A stretch of DNA of 64,000 nt, from positions 2,294,001 to 2,358,000 of the forward strand of contig OZ241752.1 in NCBI GenBank assembly GCA_965201155.1, written 5' to 3'. Below, in pieces: positions 8,254 to 16,754 of this stretch (positions within the stretch are counted from its first letter, which is position 1; the number at the start of each line of letters is the position of its first letter). The notes beneath the pieces are model-generated. The model searched no databases. It saw only the letters and a list, made by a program, of their open reading frames with translations, and was not told where the DNA came from. The stretch is from JANQOH01 sp965201155 (GTDB taxonomy: Bacteria > Pseudomonadota > Alphaproteobacteria > UBA7887). The position numbers were made by a program, and so were the translations under genes.

Positions 8254-9011
8254 CGTTCGGCTTCCGCGCTGTCGGGCTGCCAGGGGAGGAGGCGGCGCAG
8301 CGCGAGGTCCACGGTCGCATAAAGGACCAGGGCGATGACCGCCAGGGTCAACAGCGCCGCGAACATGAGGTCGATCTGCATGCGTCCATTGGCGTGCATC
8401 ATCAGGTAGCCAAGGCCGGCGCTGGAGCCGACCCACTCGCCTACCACGGCGCCGATGGGCGCGGCGGCGGTGGCGACGCGCAGACCGGAAGCGAAGGCCG
8501 GCAGCGCGGCGGGGACACGGATACGCCACAGGACGGCGCGGGGAGAGGCTCCCATGGTTGCGGCGAGGTCCAGCCAGCCGGGATCGGTGCGGCGCAGTCC
8601 GTCATAGAAGGTGGCGGTGACCGGAAAATAGATGATGAGGATGGCCATGGCCACCTTGGAGGCGATGCCATAACCCAGCCACAGCACGAGAATGGGCGCC
8701 AGCGCGAATACGGGAATGGCCTGGGATGACACCAGGATCGGCAGAAGCCATGCGCGCGCCGGGCGGAAGAACGCCAGTGTCAAGGCAGTGACGACGCCCA
8801 GCAGACTGCCGAAGACGAGGCCAAGGACGATTTCGACCAGGGTAATGGCGGCGTGTTCGAGGATCAGGGGCGCCCTCTGCCACCATGCCGCCAACGCCAG
8901 TTCCGGCCCCGGCAGGATGTAGGGAGGCATGGCGAGGCCGTGCGCAATCAGCGCCCAGAGGCCGAACAGGCCGGCGGTGACGATGCCCGCGCGCAGCCAA
9001 CGAGAGGTCAA
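8250..9011 (-). CDS. ABC transporter permease, ThiX/SsuC-like
   Basis: A 253-residue inner-membrane permease of the BPD_transp_1 family, with six predicted helices. The EAA loop is recognisable around DLAATMGASPRAVLWRIRVPAA, and GAVVGEWVGSSAGLG follows, as in COG0600 proteins (thiamine precursor, sulfonate, taurine). Its start overlaps the ATPase stop and it converges with egtB. It should assemble with the ATPase at 9008-9757 and the binding protein at 4287-5231. The three genes bracket egtD-egtC-egtB, an arrangement that suggests a shared role. Confidence 0.88.
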   Translation of the reverse strand: MTSRWLRAGIVTAGLFGLWALIAHGLAMPPYILPGPELALAAWWQRAPLILEHAAITLVEIVLGLVFGSLLGVVTALTLAFFRPARAWLLPILVSSQAIPVFALAPILVLWLGYGIASKVAMAILIIYFPVTATFYDGLRRTDPGWLDLAATMGASPRAVLWRIRVPAALPAFASGLRVATAAAPIGAVVGEWVGSSAGLGYLMMHANGRMQIDLMFAALLTLAVIALVLYATVDLALRRLLPWQPDSAEAER

Positions 9012-9757
9012 GAGGCGGCCTCGGCGGTTGTCAGCAAGTGCATGAGTTGGCCGTACAGTGCCGCGAGCGCCGGGCGTGACGGATCGCGGGGCGCCTCCCC
9101 CAAGGGCGCCAGCGGGGCGCCGAGGCGCGCCGGGCGGCCCGCCATCACCAGGATATGGTCGGCGATACGGATTGCCTCAAGGGGATCGTGGGTTACCAGC
9201 AAGACGGTGCGTCCGCGAAGTTTTGCGACTGACAGTTCCTGAAGCCGGGCGCGGGTGATAGCGTCGAGCGCGCCGAAGGGTTCGTCCATCAGAACAATGG
9301 GGCGGTCTTCCAGCAATGTGCGCGCCAGGGCGACACGCTGGCGCATGCCGCCCGACAGAGCCGCGGGCCGCAAGGCTTCCGCGCCCGCGAGGCCGACTTC
9401 AGCGAGAAGCGCCCGGGCGGCGCGGCGCTTATCGCGCTCTCCCCTGAGTCGAGGCCCCAGCAGCACATTGTCGAGCGCGTTCAGCCAGGGAAACAGCAGG
9501 TCGGATTGCGCCATATAGGCGACGCGCGCGGAAGCCGGCACGGCATCACTGCAGGTTACATGGCCGGTATTGTCGGCGGCGAGGCCGGCGATCAAGCGCA
9601 GCAGGCTGGTCTTGCCGACGCCGCTGGGCCCCAGCAGGCAGGTGATCTCACCCGCCGGGATCTCCAGCGACAGATCCTCGAACAGGACAGTCTTTTCGTA
9701 GACCAGACGCGCGGAGCGAACGACGATACCGGGGGGGCGCAGGGCGTCCTTGTCCAT
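9008..9757 (-). CDS. ABC transporter ATP-binding protein, ThiZ/SsuB-like
   Basis: A 249-residue ABC ATPase. Walker A is LLGPSGVGKTSLLRL (residues ~37-51), the Q-loop follows at YMAQSDLLFPW, the signature is LSGGMRQRVALAR, and Walker B is VLMDEPFGALD. Typical of COG1116 subunits pairing with COG0600 permeases. It leads a two-gene minus operon, divergent from the deacetylase gene. The 116-base divergent region contains no TPP riboswitch that I can recognise. Confidence 0.9.
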   Translation of the reverse strand: MDKDALRPPGIVVRSARLVYEKTVLFEDLSLEIPAGEITCLLGPSGVGKTSLLRLIAGLAADNTGHVTCSDAVPASARVAYMAQSDLLFPWLNALDNVLLGPRLRGERDKRRAARALLAEVGLAGAEALRPAALSGGMRQRVALARTLLEDRPIVLMDEPFGALDAITRARLQELSVAKLRGRTVLLVTHDPLEAIRIADHILVMAGRPARLGAPLAPLGEAPRDPSRPALAALYGQLMHLLTTAEAAS

Positions 9758-9873
9758 GGGGCCGGCTTCCTCGCTTCAGCAGCGGACCGGAACATGCGCT
9801 GTCGCAGCCCTCCTGTCGAGTCCCCAGCCCGGGAGTGCTTGCCGCTGCGGCGGCGGGCGGCCATTGTCGCCTC

Positions 9874-10989
9874 ATGCGCAAGCCTCCCATTCTCATTGCC
9901 AACGAAATCTATTGGCGCAGCAGGATTGGCGGCCGCCATCCGCTGGCCATTCCCAGAGTCTCGACGGTGATCGACCTTGTTCGCGCGCTCGGCTGGTTCG
10001 ATGCGGCGCGTTACCGGGAAGCGCCGCAGGCGGCGCCCGAGGAGTTGGCGCGCTTTCATGACCGCGCGTATATCGCCGCCGTCGCGGCGGCCGAGGCGCG
10101 GCAGCGGGTTTCCGAGGATGAGCGCCGCCGGTATGGCCTGGGGGGAATTGGTGCGCCGATATATGGCGAGATGTATCGTCGGCCGGCCATTGCCGCCGGT
10201 GCAGCGCTGCTTGCCGCCGATATTGCTGCCGGCGGGGGCGTGGTGTTCACGCCGGCCAGCGGCACGCATCATGGACGCGCCGCGCGCGCCAGCGGTTATT
10301 GCATATTCAACGACCCGGTGCTGGCTATCCTGCGGCTGCTGGACCGTGGGGTAGGGCGCATAGTTTATGTGGATATCGACGCGCATCACGGCGACGGGGT
10401 GGAACTCGCTTTTGCCGACGACCGGCGGGTGCTCACCATTTCGGTGCATGAGACGGGGCGTTGGCCGGGCACGGGGGCGGTGGAAGACCGCGCCGGCGGG
10501 TGGGCGCGCAATCTTCCAGTGCCGCGCGGCTTCAATGATTCCGAGATGGCGTATGTTATTGACTGCGCCCTGCTACCGCTTGCGCGTGTGTTCATGCCGG
10601 AGGCGCTGGTACTGCAATGCGGCGTCGATGCACTGGCGGAGGATCCGCAATCCCGTCTCGGTCTGTCGAATGCCGCCTATTGGGAGGCGGTACGGGCGCT
10701 GATGACGGTAGCGCCGCGTGTGATCGTGACCGGCGGGGGCGGTTACAACCCGTGGGCCGCGGCACGCTGCTGGGCCGGCGTCTGGGGCGTGCTGGACGGA
10801 CGCACTGTTCCGGCGCATCTGCCGCCGGCGGCGCAGGCGGTGCTGGGTGCGCTGGGCTGGCGGCGGCTTCAGGGACGGGCGCCGCCCCGAAGCTGGACGA
10901 AGACACTGGCCGATGCGCCCCGGTCGGGTCCGGTTCGCGACGCGGTGAAGGCCGTCGTGCGGCAAGTCATGATGCCGCCTGCGGTCTGA
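9874..10989 (+). CDS. Histone deacetylase / AcuC-like family protein
   Basis: A 371-residue class II HDAC-type zinc amidohydrolase. The charge-relay pair His132-His133 lies in SGTHHGRA. Zinc ligands Asp169 and His171 lie in YVDIDAHHGDG, and the C-terminal Gly-rich GGGGYNP carries the catalytic Tyr. Bacterial relatives deacetylate acetyl-CoA synthetase (AcuC), acetylpolyamines or small amides. The substrate cannot be read from sequence. Start chosen at the ATG beginning MRKPPIL; the upstream extension is low-complexity. Its 3' end overlaps that of xthA by 23 bases on the opposite strand. Confidence 0.87.
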   Translation: MRKPPILIANEIYWRSRIGGRHPLAIPRVSTVIDLVRALGWFDAARYREAPQAAPEELARFHDRAYIAAVAAAEARQRVSEDERRRYGLGGIGAPIYGEMYRRPAIAAGAALLAADIAAGGGVVFTPASGTHHGRAARASGYCIFNDPVLAILRLLDRGVGRIVYVDIDAHHGDGVELAFADDRRVLTISVHETGRWPGTGAVEDRAGGWARNLPVPRGFNDSEMAYVIDCALLPLARVFMPEALVLQCGVDALAEDPQSRLGLSNAAYWEAVRALMTVAPRVIVTGGGGYNPWAAARCWAGVWGVLDGRTVPAHLPPAAQAVLGALGWRRLQGRAPPRSWTKTLADAPRSGPVRDAVKAVVRQVMMPPAV

Positions 10990-11773
10990 GGGGCGGGGTC
11001 AATTCGCACCATACGGGAGTGTGGTCGGACGCCTTGGGGCGGCCGCGGGGCTTTACGTCGATATCGCAGGCTGCGAGGCGGTCGGCGGCCTGCGGCGAAA
11101 GCAGGATGTGATCGATGCGCAAACCGCGGTCGGACTCGAATGCGCGGCCCTGATAGTCCCAGAAGCTGTAGCGGCCCGCTTCCCTGTGCAGGGATCGGAA
11201 CGCCTCAGTATAACCGAGATGGAGAAGGGACCGGAACCGGCGCCGGGTTTCCAGACGAAACAGGGCATCGTCCGCCCAGGCGGCGGGGTCGTATACATCC
11301 TCCGGGGCGGGAATGACGTTGTAGTCGCCGCCCAGAACGACCGCCTCCTCGGCTTCGAGCAAGGATGCCGCATGGTCGGTGAGGCGCGTCATCCAGTGCA
11401 GTTTGTAGGGGAATTTGTCGCTGTCGACGGGGTTGCCGTTGGGGAGGTAGAGAGAGGCAGCGCGTATACCGCCGTCGGGTGCGTCAATCCACGCTTCCAC
11501 ATAGCGGGCCTGTGTATCGGTGTCGTCGCCCGGCAGGGAAGTTCGCACATCGTCGACAGGGTATTTCGAGAGGATGGCGACGCCGTTATAGCTCTTCTGT
11601 CCGACTACGGTGCAGCAATAACCGCGGTCCTCGATCGCATCGCGGGGGAATGCGTCGTCCTGTGTCTTGGTTTCCTGCAACAGTGCGACATCGGGGGTTT
11701 CATCGTCGAGCCATGAGAGGATGTTGGGCAGCCGCGCCCTGACGGAATTGACGTTCCAGGTAGCGATTTTCAC
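10967..11773 (-). CDS. xthA: Exodeoxyribonuclease III
   Basis: A 268-residue AP endonuclease/3'-5' exonuclease of the exonuclease III family, acting in base-excision repair. Motifs: KIATWNVNSVRARL at the start, LLQETK (catalytic Glu34), GGDYNVIP, LRIDHILLS, and the terminal SDHTPVW with the catalytic Asp-His pair. Length is standard. It is convergent with the deacetylase gene. Confidence 0.95.
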   Translation of the reverse strand: MKIATWNVNSVRARLPNILSWLDDETPDVALLQETKTQDDAFPRDAIEDRGYCCTVVGQKSYNGVAILSKYPVDDVRTSLPGDDTDTQARYVEAWIDAPDGGIRAASLYLPNGNPVDSDKFPYKLHWMTRLTDHAASLLEAEEAVVLGGDYNVIPAPEDVYDPAAWADDALFRLETRRRFRSLLHLGYTEAFRSLHREAGRYSFWDYQGRAFESDRGLRIDHILLSPQAADRLAACDIDVKPRGRPKASDHTPVWCELTPPLRPQAAS

Positions 11774-11810
11774 GGGAGAATGAGGACGCGGGCGGCGATC
11801 CGCCGCCGCG

Positions 11811-12155
11811 TCAGCCCATGGAAAATGAGGTGCCGCAACCGCATGACGCAGTTGCGTTGGGGTTCTTCACCATGAACATGGAGCCTTCGAGGCCCTCATA
11901 GAAATCGATCTCGGCGCCCTGGAGCATTCCCGCAGATATGTCGTCGACCAGGATAACGGCGCCGTCACGCTCGACGCGGACGTCGTGGTTCTGTTCGGAA
12001 TTGTCGATCGAGAACCGGTATTGGAAGCCCGAACAGCCGCCGCCAAGGACGGCGATGCGGACGAAGGCCTCACCGTCCTCGTCGGCGGCGATCGCCTTTA
12101 CGCGCCGCGCGGCCGCGGCCGTCATGTACACTTCGTGAACAGCATCGTGGTTCAT
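11811..12155 (-). CDS. erpA: Iron-sulfur cluster insertion protein, ErpA/IscA family
   Basis: A 114-residue A-type carrier that delivers Fe-S clusters to target enzymes. The three family cysteines are present: Cys41 in GGGCSGFQY, then Cys105 and Cys107 in CGCGTSF near the C-terminus. ErpA and IscA are hard to separate by sequence alone. ErpA is preferred because no isc/suf genes are adjacent. Confidence 0.88.
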   Translation of the reverse strand: MNHDAVHEVYMTAAAARRVKAIAADEDGEAFVRIAVLGGGCSGFQYRFSIDNSEQNHDVRVERDGAVILVDDISAGMLQGAEIDFYEGLEGSMFMVKNPNATASCGCGTSFSMG

Positions 12156-12238
12156 GGCGTTTCATCTCTCCCGCTTGCCCCATATTTGGGCTGGAGCGCA
12201 GCGTTGTCAATGGCGCGCGGTCGGACGAGCGCCTGCAT

Positions 12239-13939
12239 TCAGAATACCGGGGATTCCGTGTAGCTGCCCCACAGGGTGCGCAGGGTTTCCACGATTTCGC
12301 CCATGGATGCACGAGCGTCCGCAAGGGCGACGGTGACAGGCATGATGTTTTCGCTTTCGTCGCGGGCGACGTCCTTGAGTTCGGCGAGCAGCGCCTCGAC
12401 GCGACGGTTGTCGCGTTCCCGGCGGGTGCGGTGGAGATTGTCGATCTGGCGCCGCTCGGTTTCGGGGTCGTAGGGGTGGGTTTCGACGGCGGGGGTATCG
12501 TTGTTGTCGGCGAATATGTTGACGCCGATGACGGGGCGTTCGCCATTGGCCTTGCGAATGGCCTGGTCATAAGCGGAGTCGGCGATTTCGCGCTGGAACC
12601 AGCCTTGTTCGATTGCCTTGATGGTACCGCCCATGGCGTCCACCTTGTCGAGGATGGCGAAAATCCGGTTTTCCATTTCGGCGGTAAGGTTTTCCACCAG
12701 ATAAGAGCCGCCCAGCGGGTCCACCACCGATGTGACGTTGGTTTCTTCGGCGATCACCTGCTGCGTGCGCAGGGCAAGCCGCATGGCTTCCTCGGTGGGG
12801 ATGGTGAACGCCTCGTCCATGCCGTTGGTATGGAGGCTCTGGCAGCCGCCGAGGACGGCGGCCAGAGCTTGATAGGCGGTGCGCATCAGGTTCACATGGT
12901 GTTGCGGGCGCGTCAGCGTCGCGGCGGCCGTCTGCGCATGAAACCGCAGGCGCATGGATTCCGGGTTTTTGGCGCCGAAGCGTTCCTTCATGATGCGCGC
13001 GTATACACGGCGCAAGGCGCGGAATTTGGCGATTTCCTCGAACAGGTCTGCTTGGGAAACGAAAAAGAATGACAGGCGGTGTGCGAATTCATCCACATGC
13101 AGACCGGCGCGGGTCACTTCCTCCACATAGGCGATGGTGTTGGCCATGGTGAAGGCGGCTTCCTGAACAGCGGTCGCGCCGGCTTCGGAGATGTGATAGC
13201 CGGAGATGTTGACGGGATTGTAGCGGCGCATGTTGCGGGCGCCGAAGGTGATGCAGTCGCGCACCAGGCGCACGGAGGGGCGGATGGGGAAAATCCATTC
13301 CTTCTGCGCGATATATTCCTTGAGGATGTCGGCCTGGATGGTGCCGGAGAGACTGTTGAGGTCATAGCCGCGCCGCTTCGCCAGCGCGATATACATGGCG
13401 AAGACGATCCAGGCGGAGGGGTTGATGGTGAGCGACACAGAGATATTTCGCAGGTCGATGCCTGCGAACAGGGCTTCCATGTCGTCGATGGTGTCGACGG
13501 CGACGCCTTCACGCCCCACTTCGCCATGGCTCATGGGGTGGTCCGAGTCGTAACCCATGAGTGTGGGCATGTCGAAATCGGTGGACAAGCCGGTCTGGCC
13601 CTGACTGAGCAGGAATTTGAAGCGCTCGTTTGTATCGGCGCCGGTGCCGAAGCCGGCGATCTGGCGCATGGTCCAATTGCGGCCGCGATACATGGTCGGA
13701 TAGGGGCCGCGGGTGAAGGGGTAGCGTCCGGGAAGGCCGATGTCCTCAAGCGGGATATCGGCTGTGTCGAGCGCCGTGTAGGTACGCTTGAGATTCATCC
13801 CCGAAGCGGTGTGATATTCGTCCTTGCTTTCGGGCTGGCGGGCAAGGGTGCGGGCGACTTCCCCGCTTTCCCACTCGGCGATGTCGCGGGCGAGTCCGGC
13901 GCGGATATCGGGGTGGGCGGTGTCTTGCATCCTGGTCAT
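12239..13939 (-). CDS. hcmA: 2-hydroxyisobutyryl-CoA mutase large subunit
   Basis: 566 residues, start ATG overlapping the meaH stop. An acyl-CoA mutase large subunit (substrate-binding TIM barrel), close in length to HcmA of Aquincola (about 562). The specificity residues match 2-hydroxyisobutyryl-CoA mutase at a constant offset of four: Ile94 in RQIAGF (Tyr in methylmalonyl-CoA mutase, Phe in isobutyryl-CoA mutase), Asp121 in STDFDMP (binds the substrate hydroxyl), and Gln212 in AQKEW (Arg in methylmalonyl-CoA mutase). His249 of SGYH is kept. Reaction: 2-hydroxyisobutyryl-CoA to 3-hydroxybutyryl-CoA, adenosylcobalamin-dependent, with HcmB. Operon partners are the ligase, chaperone and B12 subunit. 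Confidence 0.9.
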   Translation of the reverse strand: MTRMQDTAHPDIRAGLARDIAEWESGEVARTLARQPESKDEYHTASGMNLKRTYTALDTADIPLEDIGLPGRYPFTRGPYPTMYRGRNWTMRQIAGFGTGADTNERFKFLLSQGQTGLSTDFDMPTLMGYDSDHPMSHGEVGREGVAVDTIDDMEALFAGIDLRNISVSLTINPSAWIVFAMYIALAKRRGYDLNSLSGTIQADILKEYIAQKEWIFPIRPSVRLVRDCITFGARNMRRYNPVNISGYHISEAGATAVQEAAFTMANTIAYVEEVTRAGLHVDEFAHRLSFFFVSQADLFEEIAKFRALRRVYARIMKERFGAKNPESMRLRFHAQTAAATLTRPQHHVNLMRTAYQALAAVLGGCQSLHTNGMDEAFTIPTEEAMRLALRTQQVIAEETNVTSVVDPLGGSYLVENLTAEMENRIFAILDKVDAMGGTIKAIEQGWFQREIADSAYDQAIRKANGERPVIGVNIFADNNDTPAVETHPYDPETERRQIDNLHRTRRERDNRRVEALLAELKDVARDESENIMPVTVALADARASMGEIVETLRTLWGSYTESPVF

Positions 13940-14916
13940 GGGGCCTCCTTGCCGAATGCGGACAGCAGGATCAGCGCGGCGCCGTGCGGGTCGAGTTCCC
14001 GCGCGCATACGCGGTCTATCACGGCGGCTGCTGCGCCGCCGCCGGCCGCGTGCCGGCGGCGCAGAATGGATTCGGCGATCTTAGTGGTGCGCGCTTCCAT
14101 GTTGCGGCGGCGGCGATGGTCGAGGCGGTCGTCCTCGAGGAGGAAGCGGCGGTGGGAGTCAATTTCCGTCAGCAGGTCGTTCAGCCCGTCGCTGTTCACT
14201 GCGCTCGTCGCCACCACGGGAACGGCGCGTTCAGCGGAAGGTTGCGCGAGCATCAGCATATTCTTCAACTCGGTGACAGTCCGGTTGGCGTCGGGACGGT
14301 CCGATTTGCTGACGGCGTGGATATCGGCGATTTCCAGCACGCCGGCCTTGATGGCCTGGATATCGTCTCCGAGCCCGGGGGCCGATACGACAATGGTGGT
14401 GTCGGCGGCGCGGACGATATCGACTTCATCCTGGCCGACTCCCACGGTTTCGATGATGACCATATCGAATCCCGCAGCGTCCATGAGGTCCACGGCGTCC
14501 AGCGCGGCGTCGGCGAGGCCGCCAAGCGCGCCGCGCGAGGCCATGGAGCGGATATAGACGCCGGGGTCGCCGGCAAGGGCGCCCATGCGGATACGGTCGC
14601 CAAGGATGGCGCCGCCGGAAAACGGGCTTGACGGATCGATGGCGACGACGCCGAGCGTCCGCCCGGTTTCGCGCACGGCGCGGGCGAGGACACTGACGAG
14701 GGTGGACTTGCCCGACCCGGGGACGCCGGTGACGCCGACGATATGGGCGCGGCCGGTATGGCGGTGCATGGCGGCCAGAGCCGGGCGGCATTCGCTGCTG
14801 CCGGCTTCGGCGCGGGTGATCAACCGGGCAAGCGCCCGGCGATCGCCGGCCAGCACGCTCTCGGCGAGCGTGCAGGAGGGGATGGGTGTGCGTGACCTGG
14901 CGGCCGGCCCGGTCAT
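13936..14916 (-). CDS. meaH: Mutase-associated G-protein chaperone (MeaB/ArgK family, MeaH)
   Basis: A 326-residue G3E-type GTPase that loads and protects the adenosylcobalamin of acyl-CoA mutases. Walker A GVPGSGKST at residues 64-72, then VVAIDPSSPFSGGAILGDR, and the switch/Walker B region IIETVGVGQDE. It overlaps the ligase gene upstream and hcmA downstream by four bases each, so it is dedicated to this mutase. The C-terminal dimerisation arm is present. Confidence 0.9.
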   Translation of the reverse strand: MTGPAARSRTPIPSCTLAESVLAGDRRALARLITRAEAGSSECRPALAAMHRHTGRAHIVGVTGVPGSGKSTLVSVLARAVRETGRTLGVVAIDPSSPFSGGAILGDRIRMGALAGDPGVYIRSMASRGALGGLADAALDAVDLMDAAGFDMVIIETVGVGQDEVDIVRAADTTIVVSAPGLGDDIQAIKAGVLEIADIHAVSKSDRPDANRTVTELKNMLMLAQPSAERAVPVVATSAVNSDGLNDLLTEIDSHRRFLLEDDRLDHRRRRNMEARTTKIAESILRRRHAAGGGAAAAVIDRVCARELDPHGAALILLSAFGKEAP

Positions 14917-16307
14917 CCGCCGCCCGCCATTTTGCTGAACACGCGGCGGTCGTCTATCACGCGCCGCGCCTTGTGGTCGGTGCGTTCCATGGTGCCCGGC
15001 GGCAGCACTTCGACGCGGGCGCGCACACCGAGCATTTTCTGCAGGGCGGCGGCGCAGGGCGCGGCGAACGGGCGGTCTTTCTCGACCGCCTCCACGCGCA
15101 CCAGGAGTTCATCCATGGCTGCCTCGCGGCTGATGATGATCCGGTGTTCTCCGGCATAGCCGTCAAGGCTGTTCAGCACCTTGTCGATTTCGCTGGGATA
15201 GATGTTTTCGCCGCGCACCTGAAACATGTCGTCGATGCGTCCGAATACGCCGTCGGGGAAGCTGGGATAGGTGCGTCCGCAGGGGCTTGGTCCGTTTTCC
15301 CAATAGGCGAGGTCACCGGAGCAGAGGCGGATCATGGGCTGGGAGGTGCGTTCCAGATGGGTATAGACAGGGGTGCCGCGGGCGCCCCAGGGTACGCGCG
15401 CGAAGCTCTCCGGGTCGCATACTTCGTGATAGACCATATCCTGCCAGAGCAGCATGCCCGGGCCGCCTCCTTCGACGCCGGCAGCGCTCATGAAGGGGGT
15501 CATCTCAGCCATGGTTCCGGAGTCGAAAACGCGGGCGCCGAACGCCTCCTCGATGCGGTCGCGAATGCCGGGAATGGATGCGCCGGGTTCGCCGGAGAAG
15601 AACATGACCTTGAGGCCGAAACTGCGGGGGTCGTAGCCTTCCGCGCGCGCCACCTCGGCGAGATGCAGGGCATAGGAGGGTGTGCTGTAAAGCCCGTCCG
15701 CGCCCATGGCGTCGAGCCATGAGGCGGCGCGGGCAGTCATGCCGCCCGCGCCGGCGCCGAAAGGGAAGACCTGGCAGCCGAGCCGTTCAGCGCCGGTCAT
15801 GGCGCCCCACGAGCCGAGATAGAGGCTGAAGATTGCGGCGATGAACACGCGGTCTCCGGGGCGCAGGCCCATGGCCCAGAGGATACGCGCCTGGTTGTTG
15901 GTGATGACGTGCCAGTCATCGCGGCCGATGCCGAATGCGGTGGGGCGGCCGGTTGTGCCGGAGGTGCCGTGAATATGGTGCACGGCGCGCTCCGGGATAC
16001 AGAGATAATCGCCGAAGGGCGGGTGGGCGGCCTGAGAGGCGCGCAATTCGGCCTTGGTGACGACAGGCACGTGTTCGAACGCTTCCAGCGATGTAATGTG
16101 GCTGGGGTGGATGCCGGCGTCATCCCATTTGCGGCGGTAGAAGGGTGCGTGCTCCCAGGCATGGGTCATGACTTCGCGCAGGCGCGCGACGATGGCTTTC
16201 TCACGTTCGCCGGGGTCCATGGTTTCACGGCGGGGAAACCAGTATCGGGCGTCGGCGGCCGGGAGGTAGGAGTCGTCGTAGCTGGTGGGAAACGACCAAT
16301 GTTCCAT
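14913..16307 (-). CDS. hcl: 2-hydroxyisobutyrate-CoA ligase-like AMP-forming synthetase (PaaK family)
   Basis: 464 residues from the ATG at 16307, one base after the hcmB stop; the longer frame inside hcmB is ignored. PaaK-type adenylate-forming ligase: HGTSGTTGRPT (P-loop), YSTPSYALH, the mid-motif EPGASIPGIRD, and the C-terminal hinge GRIDDMFQVRGENIYPSEID. It forms acyl-CoA from a free acid, ATP and CoA. Its position between hcmB and meaH matches the known hcm cluster, where this gene activates 2-hydroxyisobutyrate. The substrate is inferred from context only. Confidence 0.85.
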   Translation of the reverse strand: MEHWSFPTSYDDSYLPAADARYWFPRRETMDPGEREKAIVARLREVMTHAWEHAPFYRRKWDDAGIHPSHITSLEAFEHVPVVTKAELRASQAAHPPFGDYLCIPERAVHHIHGTSGTTGRPTAFGIGRDDWHVITNNQARILWAMGLRPGDRVFIAAIFSLYLGSWGAMTGAERLGCQVFPFGAGAGGMTARAASWLDAMGADGLYSTPSYALHLAEVARAEGYDPRSFGLKVMFFSGEPGASIPGIRDRIEEAFGARVFDSGTMAEMTPFMSAAGVEGGGPGMLLWQDMVYHEVCDPESFARVPWGARGTPVYTHLERTSQPMIRLCSGDLAYWENGPSPCGRTYPSFPDGVFGRIDDMFQVRGENIYPSEIDKVLNSLDGYAGEHRIIISREAAMDELLVRVEAVEKDRPFAAPCAAALQKMLGVRARVEVLPPGTMERTDHKARRVIDDRRVFSKMAGGG

Positions 16308-16308
16308 A

Positions 16309-16731
16309 TCAGCGGGGGCCTCTCTCGGTAACGAGCCGCCGGATGGCGGTGACGATGGCGTCGGGCGGGGTGTCCTGGAGCAGCAATTCGGCAACCCCCA
16401 TTTCTTTCAGCGCGATGACGTCTTCGTCGGGCATCACGCCGCCGCCAACCAGCAGGATGTCATCGGCGCGTGCCTCTTCAAGCAGGGCAATGATGCGCGG
16501 GAATATCGTCATGTGCGCGCCCGACAACAAGCTGACGCCGAGTATGTCGACATCTTCATCGACAGCGGCGCGGACCACTTCCTCGGGGGTCTTGTGCAGG
16601 CCGGTATAGATCACATCCATGCCGGCATCGCGAAGGCAGCGGGCGACGATCTTGACGCCGCGGTCATGTCCGTCAAGGCCAACCTTGGCGATGAGCACGC
16701 GGATCGGGGACTGTTGGTCGCTTCCTGTCAT
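16309..16731 (-). CDS. hcmB: 2-hydroxyisobutyryl-CoA mutase small, B12-binding subunit
   Basis: 140 residues from the ATG at 16731; a TTG at 16758 overlapping the cinA stop is an alternative. A free-standing cobalamin-binding Rossmann domain. The DXHXXG motif is DGHDRG at residues 20-25, with His22 the lower cobalt ligand, followed by SGAH and LLVGGGVMPDED. Length is typical of small subunits of HCM/ICM-type mutases. It pairs with HcmA. Confidence 0.9.
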   Translation of the reverse strand: MTGSDQQSPIRVLIAKVGLDGHDRGVKIVARCLRDAGMDVIYTGLHKTPEEVVRAAVDEDVDILGVSLLSGAHMTIFPRIIALLEEARADDILLVGGGVMPDEDVIALKEMGVAELLLQDTPPDAIVTAIRRLVTERGPR

Positions 16732-16754
16732 GGTTGTCACGGTGTTGGCGGGTT

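Noticed and set aside
9758..9873. Possible TPP or cobalamin riboswitch before the ThiZ-like ATPase
   Set aside because: The conserved TPP elements and the B12 box are not present by eye; only GC-rich sequence is seen.
13079..14557. A 492-codon open frame on the plus strand opposite hcmA and meaH
   Set aside because: It is antisense to two clearly conserved genes, shows no family motif, and is open because of GC-rich third positions.
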